From: Lepidodermella squamata
Lineage: Eukaryota; Gastrotricha
Length of the DNA: 64,000 nucleotides
Assembly: GCA_047495785.1 (NCBI GenBank)
Contig: JBLDXI010000020.1
Location: forward strand, 558,001 to 622,000
Reading direction: 5' to 3'
Below the pieces are notes generated by a model that saw only the letters and a list, made by a program, of their open reading frames with translations, did not search any database and was not told the DNA's origin. Shown here piece after piece: positions 13,156 through 23,898 of this stretch (position 1 is its first letter; each line of letters opens with the position of its first letter). A program made the position numbers and the translations under genes.

Positions 13156-16100
13156 TTAGGAAACGAAGTAATGGCCAATACGAGGATCAGTTCGCAGCTT
13201 TTGCTCCAGTGCCGTGTATTTCATAGGAGCCAGCTCTTTATGCCTGCGAAATATATAGAATACATATGGAATCATTTCTGAACACTTTTACGAAATTGTG
13301 CGACAACGCATTTTCGAATAGCGGATTTATGGGGCGTTGTACAGCAATCAGCGATAAATAAATATTATAAAAGCTGAACCCTTACCTATTCAACCTTATC
13401 TCCAAAATATGAATTCGGAAACCAGCTTCCTGACAGAAGTTCAAGTATTCCTCCTCCTCCTCTTTGCTCAAGGTCAGTTGATTCTGTTGATACCAAGCCT
13501 GCTTTTCCAAGAGCGCTGTAGTTTCCTTTTCGAATCTCGATTGAATCATGTTGGCAATATCGATCAAACGTTGCTTTAGGTCGGCTAAAGAATCTTCGCG
13601 CAGTTTGAAAGCTTGAGCTCGAGTGATCTGGCCTGATTCTGCTAGATTATTCAGCTGCGCTAAGAAGGGAGCAAGAAAATCTAGCTCCATTTCTTTAGTT
13701 CTCATTTTTTCTTCTTCGCGAAGTCTTTCAGTGTGCAACCGCTTCTTGTGAGTGTCTTCGTTCCGTAAGCTATCGTACAAGGAAACGACAAGTTCTGAGC
13801 GCAGTTCCTCTTGCGCTCGCATTCCGAGAATATCACGCACCTGGAAATACAAATTATGTGGCCAAATTATTATAGCAAATAAGTATGTCAATACCTCCTG
13901 CTCAGCTTCCCGCACTCTCGCGCGGCATTTATCCTCGGCGACCAAATACTCAATTAGCATATTGTAAACTTCAACTTGTCGTTTATCCTTGCGATTCGGG
14001 TCCACCTGATATAAGAAAGAGTTCTCAATAGAGAAATTTGGAATTTGTATTTGATACCGAACCTGAAAAGTCATGTGTGTATCGTGCTGCATTTGGATGA
14101 TTGCTCCTTTTTCTGAATGACCCGGAGGTTTGATGAACTCTCGAGTTGATTGAGTTACCCTCTCGTCCTCCACGTGATAAGTTATTTGGATTTTCTCTTG
14201 CGCAACCAGGTAAGCGATTTGTGCTACGTCCTCATTCGCTGGTACAGATGGATTCCGAGAAAACGTCTCAACCATTTTCTATCAAATTTTGTGAAATAAT
14301 ACATTTTGCCTCAATTCTTATAAATGGAATCAGCATACCAGAATTGGCCGATTAGTTGTCGTCGATGAGTCCTCGGCAGGCCCAAATTTCTTTTGACGGC
14401 GACCCAAGAGTGCAGATCTAGTTATCAGCCGATCTTCGCGGCCGATGAAAATCTGCGTTATGCTGGTGGGCGTCTCCTGAATTTCAGCCAACCCATCTGT
14501 TCTTGCCTTGTGATAAAAGAACATGAAGCGATCACTCTCTGGGCCAATAGCCGAAGATTTATATCGATGTTCTGATCCAATGTGAATAAAATAAAATTAT
14601 CACTGGAATGGATCAATTTTTTTATAAACACCTTTCAGCTTTCTAGGGCGACCTTCTTCGAAATATTCTGTCATCCAGCCTTGCGATAGATCGTAAACCT
14701 TCGCTCGGAGTTTATCTGCCCGATATTTGTACGCTTCTTGCATCTCCACCAAGTTTTTGTCTGTTTGTTACAAAGAATCATTAGGTATAGCCAATCATTT
14801 CTGGCTCGAAACTTACAAAGTCGATCTGAGTAGATCAGAACACGACGAACAATACCGTCGCGGAGCAGATAAGGAGCAAATTTCTCGACCTTCGCTCTTT
14901 TGTACATGATGCTGCGGGTACCCTGTGGACACCGCATTTCGTAATCTAAATGTGTGTTCAATATTATTTATTACGATCGGCGTGAAATGCTTTACCATGG
15001 CGTGAAATTTCAATCGGCTTAACCCAAGTTGGCGGCAAATTAATCTGTGGCTTCGTATAGTCTTCTTCGTCATCCTCTAGGCCATCGATAATCTGATCTC
15101 CTCCTAATGCAAAAAGGTGAATGTGCGTTTGACAGCAAAAAATAGGCAAACCTTGCTGCGTTATTCGCATTATCTCAGGATCATTTACAGGTAGAAAAGG
15201 CTCCCAATGTTGGCAGTTGGACAAATCGTACATCATCTTTTGCACTCCGTTGCTGCAATCTTGCATATTCACCCAGTAGTTGACATGATTCCACAATGAT
15301 TCGATACCCAGATACGCAATCGTGTTCGTCGAAACAGGCTACAATCATATGAAAGCATTCAATCGAATCTGATTTAAGCTCATTTTTTACCTTTCCAGTA
15401 AGTGGCTCGATGAAAAATGAATCCGCGATCTCTCGCTTACCGGCAAGAACTAGAACCCAGGCATGCACCCGCATGCCATAGAGAGGATCTGGAGGAGGTT
15501 TTAAGCGTTCATCTTCATCTATCTCAGCTTGTCGCTTCGCCTCTTCCTGAGCAGCGATCTCAGCATCGATTTGCCTTTGCTTCATCATGGCATCAAATCT
15601 GCTTGTCAGTTGCCGTTGTGTTCTAATAACATATTTTTTCTGAACCTTAGTTGTTTCTTCGACTATTGTCTATCGAAAAAGATATTTCTGTTATAACAGC
15701 AATTTTCATAAAAGCAATGCATGCAAATTTACCTGCTTTTTTTCCTCTAGTAAGGGGCAAATGTCCCGAGTTTGATCTGCAATACAAACTTCTCTCGTGG
15801 CATAGCCGGAAACAACGTAAGAATCGTAGCCAACGCCATTTAGCAGAGAGCAAAGCAAAGTGGCGTAGTCGAAGCTTGTTCCTTTTTGGATCTGCAGTAA
15901 AGTCGTCGGAGATATCAATCTTTTAGGAATTTCAGTAGGCGGATCCAGAGAAATGAAAGTGAGATAATCCGACACGAATTCAGCTATTCCACGCCAGTCC
16001 CAGAACTCCTCAAACGGTAATTTTGTGGGCCTAACTGTTGTCGACACAAATTTCTGGAAAAATTGCAAGATATAAATGGCTTCAGGTTTGTTTCAAGTAC

Positions 16101-16554
16101 TGCAAGATTTGTTAACCTCAACATTGCATTCATTGACGGGGAAAAGTAACAGTGGCTTCCGATCACGGTAAAGATGAACATATTGTTTACGAAAGTTTTC
16201 CGCGTAGGCAAGGAGCCGTCGCTCTTCCAGCGTATTCTGTTTGTAACTTTGAGGGAAGAGACCATGGTCAATTCCAGATTCAAATGGACTGGAATGAAAA
16301 AATGGAGGAATGTTTGGAGTTCATTGAATATCAAGCTATGCATACGGCAGTTCAACAGGGGCGCAGACAGTTATGCGACTCATCTCTTCCTTGAGTAGCT
16401 GCGCGGCGTCCTCGTCAGAAATTTGATTTTCCTTCTCCGCATTTTCATCTTGTTCGCCCTCGTGAAGCTCACCGTCCGCATTCAATTCTCCAGTTTCATC
16501 TTCGAAAGATAATGGATTTAGGCCAGTCGCCTCAGGAAGAGTTTCAGCGTCCAT
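13156..16554 (-). CDS. DRC7: Dynein regulatory complex subunit 7 (DRC7/CCDC135/Lobo)
   Basis: Subunit of the nexin-dynein regulatory complex that links doublet microtubules in motile axonemes. The start is the ATG at 16552-16554, followed by an acidic N terminus (EGEQDENAEKEN). Next come NFRKQYVHLYRDRKPLL, KFVSTTVRPTKLPFEEFWDW and the transglutaminase-like segment GTSFDYATLLCSLLNGVGYD, all close to human DRC7. Later segments match equally well: GMRVHAWVLVLAGKRE, WVNMQDC, QYKRAKVEKFAPYL and DFLAPFLAQL, with a coiled coil and the C terminus HKELAPMKYTALEQKL. The gene has about ten exons with introns of roughly 50-70 bases; the last is 13156-13243, preceded by one starting at 13386. The gene looks intact and points to motile cilia or flagellated sperm in this animal. 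Confidence 0.92.
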
Positions 16555-16557
16555 TTC

Positions 16558-16671
16558 AACGATCGTTCAATGACCAATTCTTGCTAGCTTGAAACAACGA
16601 TCGTTCAATGACCAATTCTTGCTAGCTTGAAACAACGATCGTTCAATGACCAATTCTTGCTAGCTTGAAAC
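16558..16671. repeat. Three 38-bp tandem repeats at the DRC7 start
   Basis: Three perfect or near-perfect copies of a 38-bp unit stand in a row, beginning a few bases before the DRC7 start codon. Each contains the palindrome AACGATCGTT and the stretch CAATGACCAATTCTTGC. They lie in the 5' leader or core promoter of DRC7. Confidence 0.9.
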
Positions 16672-16839
16672 CTCGGTGGGAAAAATTCATCATGAAGACC
16701 ACGACGCTGTTGCTAAGCACAAACATTTTAACAACAAATAATTAACATTCTTAAGTTAAATAATCTAATTGTTACATATTTTTATTTTTTTACTAGATTC
16801 ATACCTACGTGATGCCGCATGTTTTCAAGGTTGAGATTT

Positions 16840-17845
16840 TGTGGGTTTGGTTTTTGGTGGAGTTTTTGGTAGCGTCCTTGACGCCTACGCTGACGATTTG
16901 ACCGTCCTCGGTACCGGTGTTTCCTTTTCGGAGACTGAGCAGGCAGAAATCGACCGTGTATCTTCGTGAGCCCGGCTATGGCGCCAGCAGTTCAACGCCT
17001 CTAAAAGTAAATCGCTCGCTTTCGGGCGGCAGCCACCAGCCCTGCATTTGTCGCTCAACGGCTCCGCTATACCTCACGTCGAAGTGTTGCGCGTCTTAGG
17101 CATTCACCTTGACGCGAAGCTCTCTTGGAAGCCCCACATAGACCCCACCAATTCGAGTTATTTGTGGCGCTCATCCGCTCGCTGATGCTCAACCACTGCG
17201 ACATCGCCTTGGCTGGGTTGACGTGGAACAAAAACACGCCATCCACCTGGCCACCTTCATATGGAAGTGCCTTAACAAGCAAGCACCGGCTGCAATGCAA
17301 GCGCTTTTTTGTCTGAACCCGCCTCCCCGATACGAGGTTCGAAATTCCGAACCCATGTTCAAGCCGAAATGCGACTCAAAACGAGAAATGCTTAGTCTGA
17401 GTTACAGAGGTCCCGAACTGTGGAATCAACTGCCTATTGAGGCACGGCAGGCCGAGTCAGCTGACATATGCCGTTCAATTGCTCACGCTTTTTTCTACAA
17501 CAAAAATGCCTCTAGTTTAGCACTTTAATAAATTGATTGCACTCTATTTTTTTACTGTTGTGAAGCTATTATGAGCTGCTACTGCCTTTATGAAGTTGTT
17601 GAGATTTTGTTTTAATATTATCTTTATTATTATTACACACTATGTACTACTGGTCCAAATTGTTGACTGATCACTGCTACATATTAAAACGATGAATGGT
17701 CCAAACCTTTGTTTCGTCTCACTGTGCTCACTTTTCCTGTCCTAAATCTGAACCTGTCCTGAAATTATCTGTTACTTTTTCCTTCAAACATTGTCAAGCT
17801 GCCCTCTCTTGGGTGTCATAGCTTCTAAATAAATAAATAAATAAA
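16840..17845 (+). mobile_element. LINE-type retrotransposon fragment with AAAT-repeat tail
   Basis: The plus strand encodes a reverse-transcriptase remnant. AYADDLTVLGTG (catalytic YADD at about 16885-16905) is followed by LWRQQFNASKSKSLAFGRQ and EVLRVLGIHLDAKLSWKPHI. After a frameshift, a C-terminal piece reads HLATFIWKCLNKQAPAAMQ and YRGPELWNQLPIEAR, with a stop at 17526-17528. This order is typical of non-LTR reverse transcriptases. A stop codon after IDRVSS and the frame changes show it is dead. A non-coding stretch then ends in (AAAT)n at 17826-17845, the simple-repeat tail used by several LINE clades. The 5' part is missing, as usual for truncated insertions. Confidence 0.85.
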
Positions 17846-18170
17846 CCATGAGCCGATGTGGGCATTCTTGGTATCACACCATCGTTCGGCGCCCTGGGCT
17901 CTCCTTCCGCTGGCGTCGTACCAGCTACCTCGCTCTCGTCCGCTCGATCGCCTCTTTCGGCTGCATCGCCTTTTCGCCAGCTGCAAAGCAACAGTAGCGC
18001 CGACTCGACGTCCTGCAGAACAAGTGCATGCGTGCAATGCTCAACGTTGGCCTCGCTGACCGCGTTCGCATCACCGATCTCAAGCGGCGCTGTCGCCTGC
18101 CCAGCCTTTCGGAGTTTTTCTCCCAAGTTCAAGTCCGCTACGCCGAGATGCCCCTTCTCTTCTCCGCTAC
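17846..18170 (+). mobile_element. Second, different LINE reverse-transcriptase fragment
   Basis: Directly after the tail of the first element, one frame reads RRTSYLALVRSIASFGCIAF, then RRLDVLQNKCMRAMLNVGL, a stop, and a Leu/Arg-rich end DLKRRCRLPSLSEFF. This is the region just after the catalytic core in non-LTR reverse transcriptases, where RSI and a later LQNKCMR are typical. Its sequence differs from the equivalent part of the first fragment, so it is probably another family or subfamily. Confidence 0.6.
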
Positions 18171-19066
18171 AGTCTTTCTGTTACCCTCTGTTCTTTCCGT
18201 TTCTTCCTTCTGTTTATGTTATATCCGCTTATAATTCATGTCCGAGGTCTCCTATTCCGCCGTGATTCAAGCTCATTTCTGTCTTCTCACCTCTTCTAGC
18301 ACTAGCATTCCTCCTCGCATTCACCGTGACCGTTAAACCGCACGTTGCCGATAATTTCGTCCATTTTCCTCCCCAATAGTGTAGTCCGTGCACTGTCTAA
18401 GACAAGCGCGTGTCCCCGTGTTGTGCCGGCGCCTTGTTTGTCATGTATTTCTCGATTTTTGAAGGGCGTTTTCAAAACTTTGCTGCACGTTGATTCTTTC
18501 TAGCCCCCATCGACTAAAAATAAAGTTTCGATTGGCTATCTTTGCCTTTTCAGGTTCTAATGGTTCGAAGGCGGTCTTTGAGTAACAACCTTTCTTTCGT
18601 GGGGATCGCTCATCTTGCGCCCTCGAGGAAAGCGCGAGGAAGCATTGCCCAGTAAACAATGCCAAGGGGCAGCTTTCCTTGAGCTGCTTGATACTGCCTG
18701 GTAAAATTGCGGACTCATTTAATGGCGTGTTCAGTAAGCCTCATTAGCTCAACTACGCAACTGCTGATTGGAGCTAACATGCGGAGGGACGAATATTTAT
18801 CGATATCCAACGATGAAGTATTGGCTATTATCTGGCTCATATCTGACTGTGCCTCGCGCCTGCGAGCTTTCAGGCCGATATCTTCATTTTCTTTCAAATG
18901 ATAATGAAAAATACAGCCAGGAAATCAAGTAAAAAAATTGTTCACAGCTTTCCCATAATTTATTTGCAAACGACAATAAATAATAACCATTCCAAATATT
19001 AGCAGTTCACAGATTGCAAACAAATTTCAGCAAATCGAAGTCATATTTTTCTCCTCACGGAACAAG
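18171..19066. other. Spacer between LINE remnants and COG1
   Basis: About 0.9 kb with short open frames only (for instance a 74-codon minus frame at 18441-18665). None shows a recognised family or coherent splicing. It may include LINE 3' sequence and the COG1 3' end. Confidence 0.5.
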
Positions 19067-22053
19067 CTACACTGGATGAAGTTGCGCTTGAGAAAATGGA
19101 ATCGACAATGCAGTTAATCGCCCTTGATTATGACTAATGCGCAAAATATTGTGGTCGTCAGTTTGACCGGAACCAGGCTGGGCAGTTTTTGCGGCCCGAT
19201 AGTTGATTGTTTCGGCACCACAGATAAGTCCGAAAACAGATTGGACAGACTTGACATATTTGCGAACCTAGCAATTATTACTTTGACATAATAAAAGTTA
19301 TTTCTTTCAATAATTTACCGATTCTGCTAGATGAGGTTGAAAAGTGTTCAGATCGAAGGGATCGATAAAAGACTCGAGCGCATGGATTATATCGATACAA
19401 GAGGAAGCAAATTGCTGATTTCGCCGATGGTCCCCAATCAACAGCGCCGACAGCAATTGAAAATCAAAAAGATGCTGAATTGCATGATCCTGCGAGACAA
19501 TCGATTCACTGATTTCGCCAGAATCTGACGCAGATCCTAGCGATCTGGCTAGAGAAATGAATTCATTGTAAACTTGAATCAATTTCGTGAATATGACTGC
19601 ATGCAGATTGTTCCTGAGAAAAAAACAAGAAGTCGTAATGTCTCACATAAAGACTAGGTGTAAGTTACTGTTTCAGAAGGAAGGCGGGGGATGACGCTGA
19701 GAGCCGGCATAGCGAACATAGGAAGCCATAAACATTCAAAGAGGGCTGTTGCGGAAGCAGTATCTTGCTCGTTATCTTTTGCCCTCCATCGCCTTCCTCT
19801 TCGATATCCACGCTCATCCATGTCATTTCATGCGCCGAACTCGTGGAGCTTTCAAGTCTCTTCAAGGTGTTTTCCAAATTTTTCTTGAAACTCTCGTCAA
19901 TTTTAACTTTCATGTAGTTCTCCATAGCAAAACTGAGATAAAAACATGTGAAATCATTTAAATACGTAACTGCAAAACTCACTGAAACGATTCAACGCTA
20001 ATTGTGCTTATTTGATTGCGGCAATTGGACCAAAACACAGGGTCAGACATCAAGGATTTAAGAGGAAGCATGGGCTTCCCTGAAACGGAGAAATTCGGGC
20101 TACTTATCCAATCTTCGACGTAGTTGAACAAGAATGTCAACGCAAAGCAAAATGAAGACAAATTCAGAAACCTAATGAGAATGGAGTTTAAAGTTTTCTT
20201 CAAGACTTGTGATATCAAGGTAGCTTACTTTTCAGGACTGGCGTTTGAAATTTTGTCGGCTTCAAGCTGAGCTTTGCACAAATCTATCAGTCCGTTTCCA
20301 AAGGCGGACGCTTCTTGTCGCATCTTAGTCAGCCCATTCTCACGAGCGTCGAGAGGAAGCCCCGTAGCAATAAATTCGCGACAAATTGCTAATAAAGAAT
20401 CCATAGCAGTCATTGCAGCGCTAAGCGCCAACGCGTTTTGTTGGCCAGCAAAATGGCCTACTACAAATAAATCACTCGCATTTCGGCCACCTTGATTCGA
20501 GTCCAGTCTCGACTGCTTCGAGGAACTACCAAAAGCCATTGCTTTCACAGCAGACCACATAGCAGCAGGTGAATCTTTGGCATCGCTGGCTAACAAGTTC
20601 AGCAAGTCTTTCTTAACAATATCCAGATGATTTCGGACAGCAGCTTCAAATCGCATGACAACAGCGTCGGTTAAAAATCCGCTCCAGATTTCCCCAACCG
20701 ATGGAACGTGATTTTGACAGCAGCAAGCGCTTAGCACTGAGCTGATTTCTTCACACAGCTTTTGCAAAGCTTCGAGATCGGGAACTTTTTCCAACATTTT
20801 AGGAATTTCGACAGCTAAATATTGCTTGGCTGTTTGCAACCACTCAGCAAGGCGATCATATACAAAAGCTGGCTCAAGCGCCTCGATTTTATCGAGTTGA
20901 CATGACTGAGTGAGGTGGCGACTGATTTTGCCGAGTTGAGCGTGAATACTTTGAGGAAGCGTGAATCGCACGAATTCTTTTTCAAATGTCAGAGCAGGCG
21001 GGCATATTTTGGACGCGCGATCCTCGAATTCGCCGAGAATCGCCGAACGGTGGTCGATGAACAGATTAGTTGCCAGAATCGCAGTAGATAAATAAGAATG
21101 AATCGACTCGGCGACTGCATTGGGCGAAGAATTTTTCGTTACCACCGCCTGCAAAGCCTCGTACCGGCAATTCAAAAAACTTTCATAACTTTGCCGAGGC
21201 GACAAGTAATCGATAGCAATATAGGCCGCTAACCAATTTACAGATTTCGACATCAACTCTGCGGTGAAATTTCCGTTAAATTTCAGAGGAACAGTCAGCG
21301 ATCCCAAGTTATTTCGACAGGCTGACGAAAGGGATGCCCGGCATCTAGAAAGCCGTGACTGAACTTGAGTCGATGCAACCAATGAACCAGAATTTGTAAG
21401 TTGCAAATGAGCGCAAATGTCACTGGCTAGTAGATAAAGCAACGCCCCATCCACTGGCTGAGAAGCATCAATACTGTTGTGGATCTGTGAACATTTATTC
21501 AACAAATAAAAAAGAATTGAAATGGGTTGTCAAACGAACCTCCTCTGGCATTATCAATAATAAGCGTGTGTATGTTTCATTTGAAATTGCTCCAGTTTGG
21601 TCTCTGATAATAGTTTCGAATTAGCAATTCCGAAAATATCGGTCTGTAGCTTACATTTGAGCATTGGAGTCATTACTGAGAGATTTAGAAACATCGCCTA
21701 GACGGAGCTTTAAAACTCCAACTTCACTCAGTATTTGTTTAGAAGTTTGCGAAAGCTTAGCAATCAAATCGGCTGAATCAATCAGGTCTCGATAGCGTTC
21801 GCTGTTCAAAGAAGATGTTGTAAACCCACTAACAGTCATGCAATGAATGATTTTACCCGACAATTCCACGCAGGTAATCCTTTTTTCGTTCAATATCGAA
21901 TCGCAGCTTTTCTTCAACTTTCTTAGCTTCATCGAGGGAGTTCTGAACGAAAATAGTCTCAACTTCGCCACTTATAGTCGGCGAAGGCAGCGGGCTTGAA
22001 AATGTTGCGCCCAAAGGAGGTTTGACCGCCCTGTAGGCCGAAACTACCGACAT
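19067..22053 (-). CDS. COG1: Conserved oligomeric Golgi complex subunit 1
   Basis: Lobe-bridging subunit of the COG tether, which acts in retrograde intra-Golgi traffic. The N terminus (start 22051-22053, MSVVSAYRAVK) carries the COG1 hallmark: EAKKVEEKLRFDIERKKDYLR, then SERYRDLIDSADLIAKLSQ, matching the vertebrate region that reads RYRDLIEAADTI. A long exon (20225-21505) codes a helical bundle region typical of COG subunits. The 3' end runs through 19307-19582 and a final exon ending HNQGRLTALSIPFSQAQLHPV, with stop at 19067-19069. The start codon lies 87 bases after the C3orf38 stop. A splice-acceptor-like site (tttctag, 22070-22076) sits just upstream of it, suggesting trans-splicing in a shared transcript. 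Confidence 0.85.
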
Positions 22054-22140
22054 GTTAACAATTGAACAACTAGAAATACAATTTTGATTTGATGAGCCGA
22101 ATTTAATAAACTATGCAAAAACAATACAAAAAGCAAAATG

Positions 22141-23212
22141 TCACACATCCATCGGAGCGATTTGATCATTTCTTTCTGATTCTATAGGAGGCTGAGGGAG
22201 AATGGTGGCCAATAGGTTATCATTTCCCAACGGATGATCGATGGCAGGCTGGGTCAAAAAAGAGAAACATTTCTCAAATATTTCACGAAACTCAGGGCTG
22301 ACAAGAAGAGTTATCTTTGCTATTCTGACTCGCCAGTTTTTGCTCACCGGGTCTTGAACAATACCGAAAGCTTGTTGGCTAAGACCTGCCAGCGTATAGT
22401 CACCCCCACGCAGGGATGGCGAGACGAAGAAAGTGCCCTTCACCGCGACGCAGTGAAGACCATGCAGATCGGCTCGCATATCGAACGCGTCTCGGTTTTC
22501 AGTGTTAGGATTCAAAATAAGCTTTAGGGAGGAGATAATTTGCACCAATCGTTGATAAACAGGCTCAGCATCACTTATGTGCTCCTCCCAACTGAAACTC
22601 TTGTCTTCAGTCGCGGCATAAAAATCAAATTTTGCATCCGGTAAGAAATGTTCCGGGGCGAAAACGCCATTAGGCTCGGAAACACTGCAGCCAGCTAGAG
22701 GTAGTAGCAACTTTGACCACCATTCCACGAACTGAACTGCCATTTGGGGCAAAAACTCCGGAATTTGCGGCTTATCGATCGTACTATCTTCACCATTTGA
22801 TACGACATCCGTCGGCTCTTCAACTATTTCTTCTATTATCGGTTCGGTTCTTTGTTGATAGCTGCAACCCCATTGCTGTAGAATTTTGCTAACCAATTCA
22901 ATTTTAGTCGTGTTGAGTGCAACATTTTCGCGCGAGTATTGCATCAGGTATGAAAATAAAACATGTTTCGTAAACCGTTGGCGAGAGAGCAGCTGATGAA
23001 CATCTTCGCTCCAGTCCAGAATGGCCGATATGACTTCATCTAAAAATTGACTTCAGACAAGTTCACATGATATAACACGCCTACTCACCATCAATCGGTT
23101 TTATCTCAATTTTTCCGCCAGTAACGGTTTTCGCCAGCGCTCTTAGCTCACTCGGCGACAAACACTTCAGCAAGTTTTTCACATGAGATACTAAAGCTCC
23201 AGTAATAGGCAT
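22141..23212 (-). CDS. C3orf38-like protein
   Basis: Homologue of the poorly known vertebrate protein C3orf38, which carries an NTF2-like region and has been linked to apoptosis. Two exons (23089-23212 and 22141-23039) give 340 residues. Family matches in order: LLKCLSPSELRALAKTVTGGK near the N terminus, ISAILDWSEDVHQLL, a W-W motif (FVEWWSKLL), FAPEHFLPDAKFDFYA, LHGLHCVAVKGTFF and the NTF2-like strand FGIVQDPVSKNWRVRIAK. The start chosen is the first ATG (MPITGALVSH) after an acceptor-like site (tttctatttag, ending 23235). It lies in a tight head-to-tail run, 110 bases from the gene before and 87 from COG1. Confidence 0.8.
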
Positions 23213-23321
23213 CACACGTAAACCATCAAAATTTCTAAATAGAAAAAATATCGGACTTCATTCGAGCTGGATTCGTTTGCGATACTTCTTTAACGGAAAG
23301 ATCCTATGGCAATGATGATGA

Positions 23322-23761
23322 TCAATTTTCAAAATGTCCTAAAATCTTAATCAAAGATCGATGCTTCGTATTCATAGAGTTGAATGTTAACGAAGCACCG
23401 CGCGAAAAGTATGGTACTGAATCTCTAGTGTAATATAAAGCTGCTCGAGAGGCAGCAAAAGCAGCTGAAAAAAGAATGAGGAAAATGCATATTTTTGTAA
23501 ATTGCAAACTTACGATTATTCGAAAACCGTGTGATACATGGTCCGAGCTTGCTTATCAGCTCATAGTAGCACAAATCCAATCTGAGTAGAATCCTACAGT
23601 TTCCGATTTCCGATAATGAGCGTCGATCAGCGTTCTGTTTCTCATAATAACGCACTAAGAAAGAAAAATGGCGAAGTTAATCCACACCGTTTTCATTTTT
23701 AATATTTAACGCCGATTTTTTCATTCAACGTTTACTCACATGGAAAGAGCCTGATCATCAT
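23322..23761 (-). CDS. Small orphan protein, 101 residues
   Basis: Three exons (23740-23761, 23514-23654, 23322-23464) join in frame with consensus donors and acceptors: gtgagt/cttag and gtaagt/ttttttcag. The product begins MMIRLFPLRYYEKQNADRRS and ends KHRSLIKILGHFEN. It is basic, with one moderately hydrophobic helix (CRILLRLDLCYYELISKL); no domain is recognised. A mitochondrial presequence is conceivable from the Arg-rich start, but that is inference. Support comes from the splice structure, the phase and its position, exactly filling the gap between eIF5B and C3orf38 in a same-strand cluster. Confidence 0.5.
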
Positions 23762-23898
23762 TGCTTAATAACACCATCACAAGCCATAAATTTAGTTGAG
23801 ATATATTTTTAAAGTTTCTTGTGGATATGGCCGAATAAGGAATGAATGAATGAAACTAAAACGTTCTTCTCACACAATTGCACGCAACCGTTTCTGTT

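Noticed and set aside
16711-16726. Possible X-box near DRC7 (gttgctaagcacaaac)
   Set aside because: Only the first half fits the RFX consensus; the second half lacks the RGYAAC pattern.
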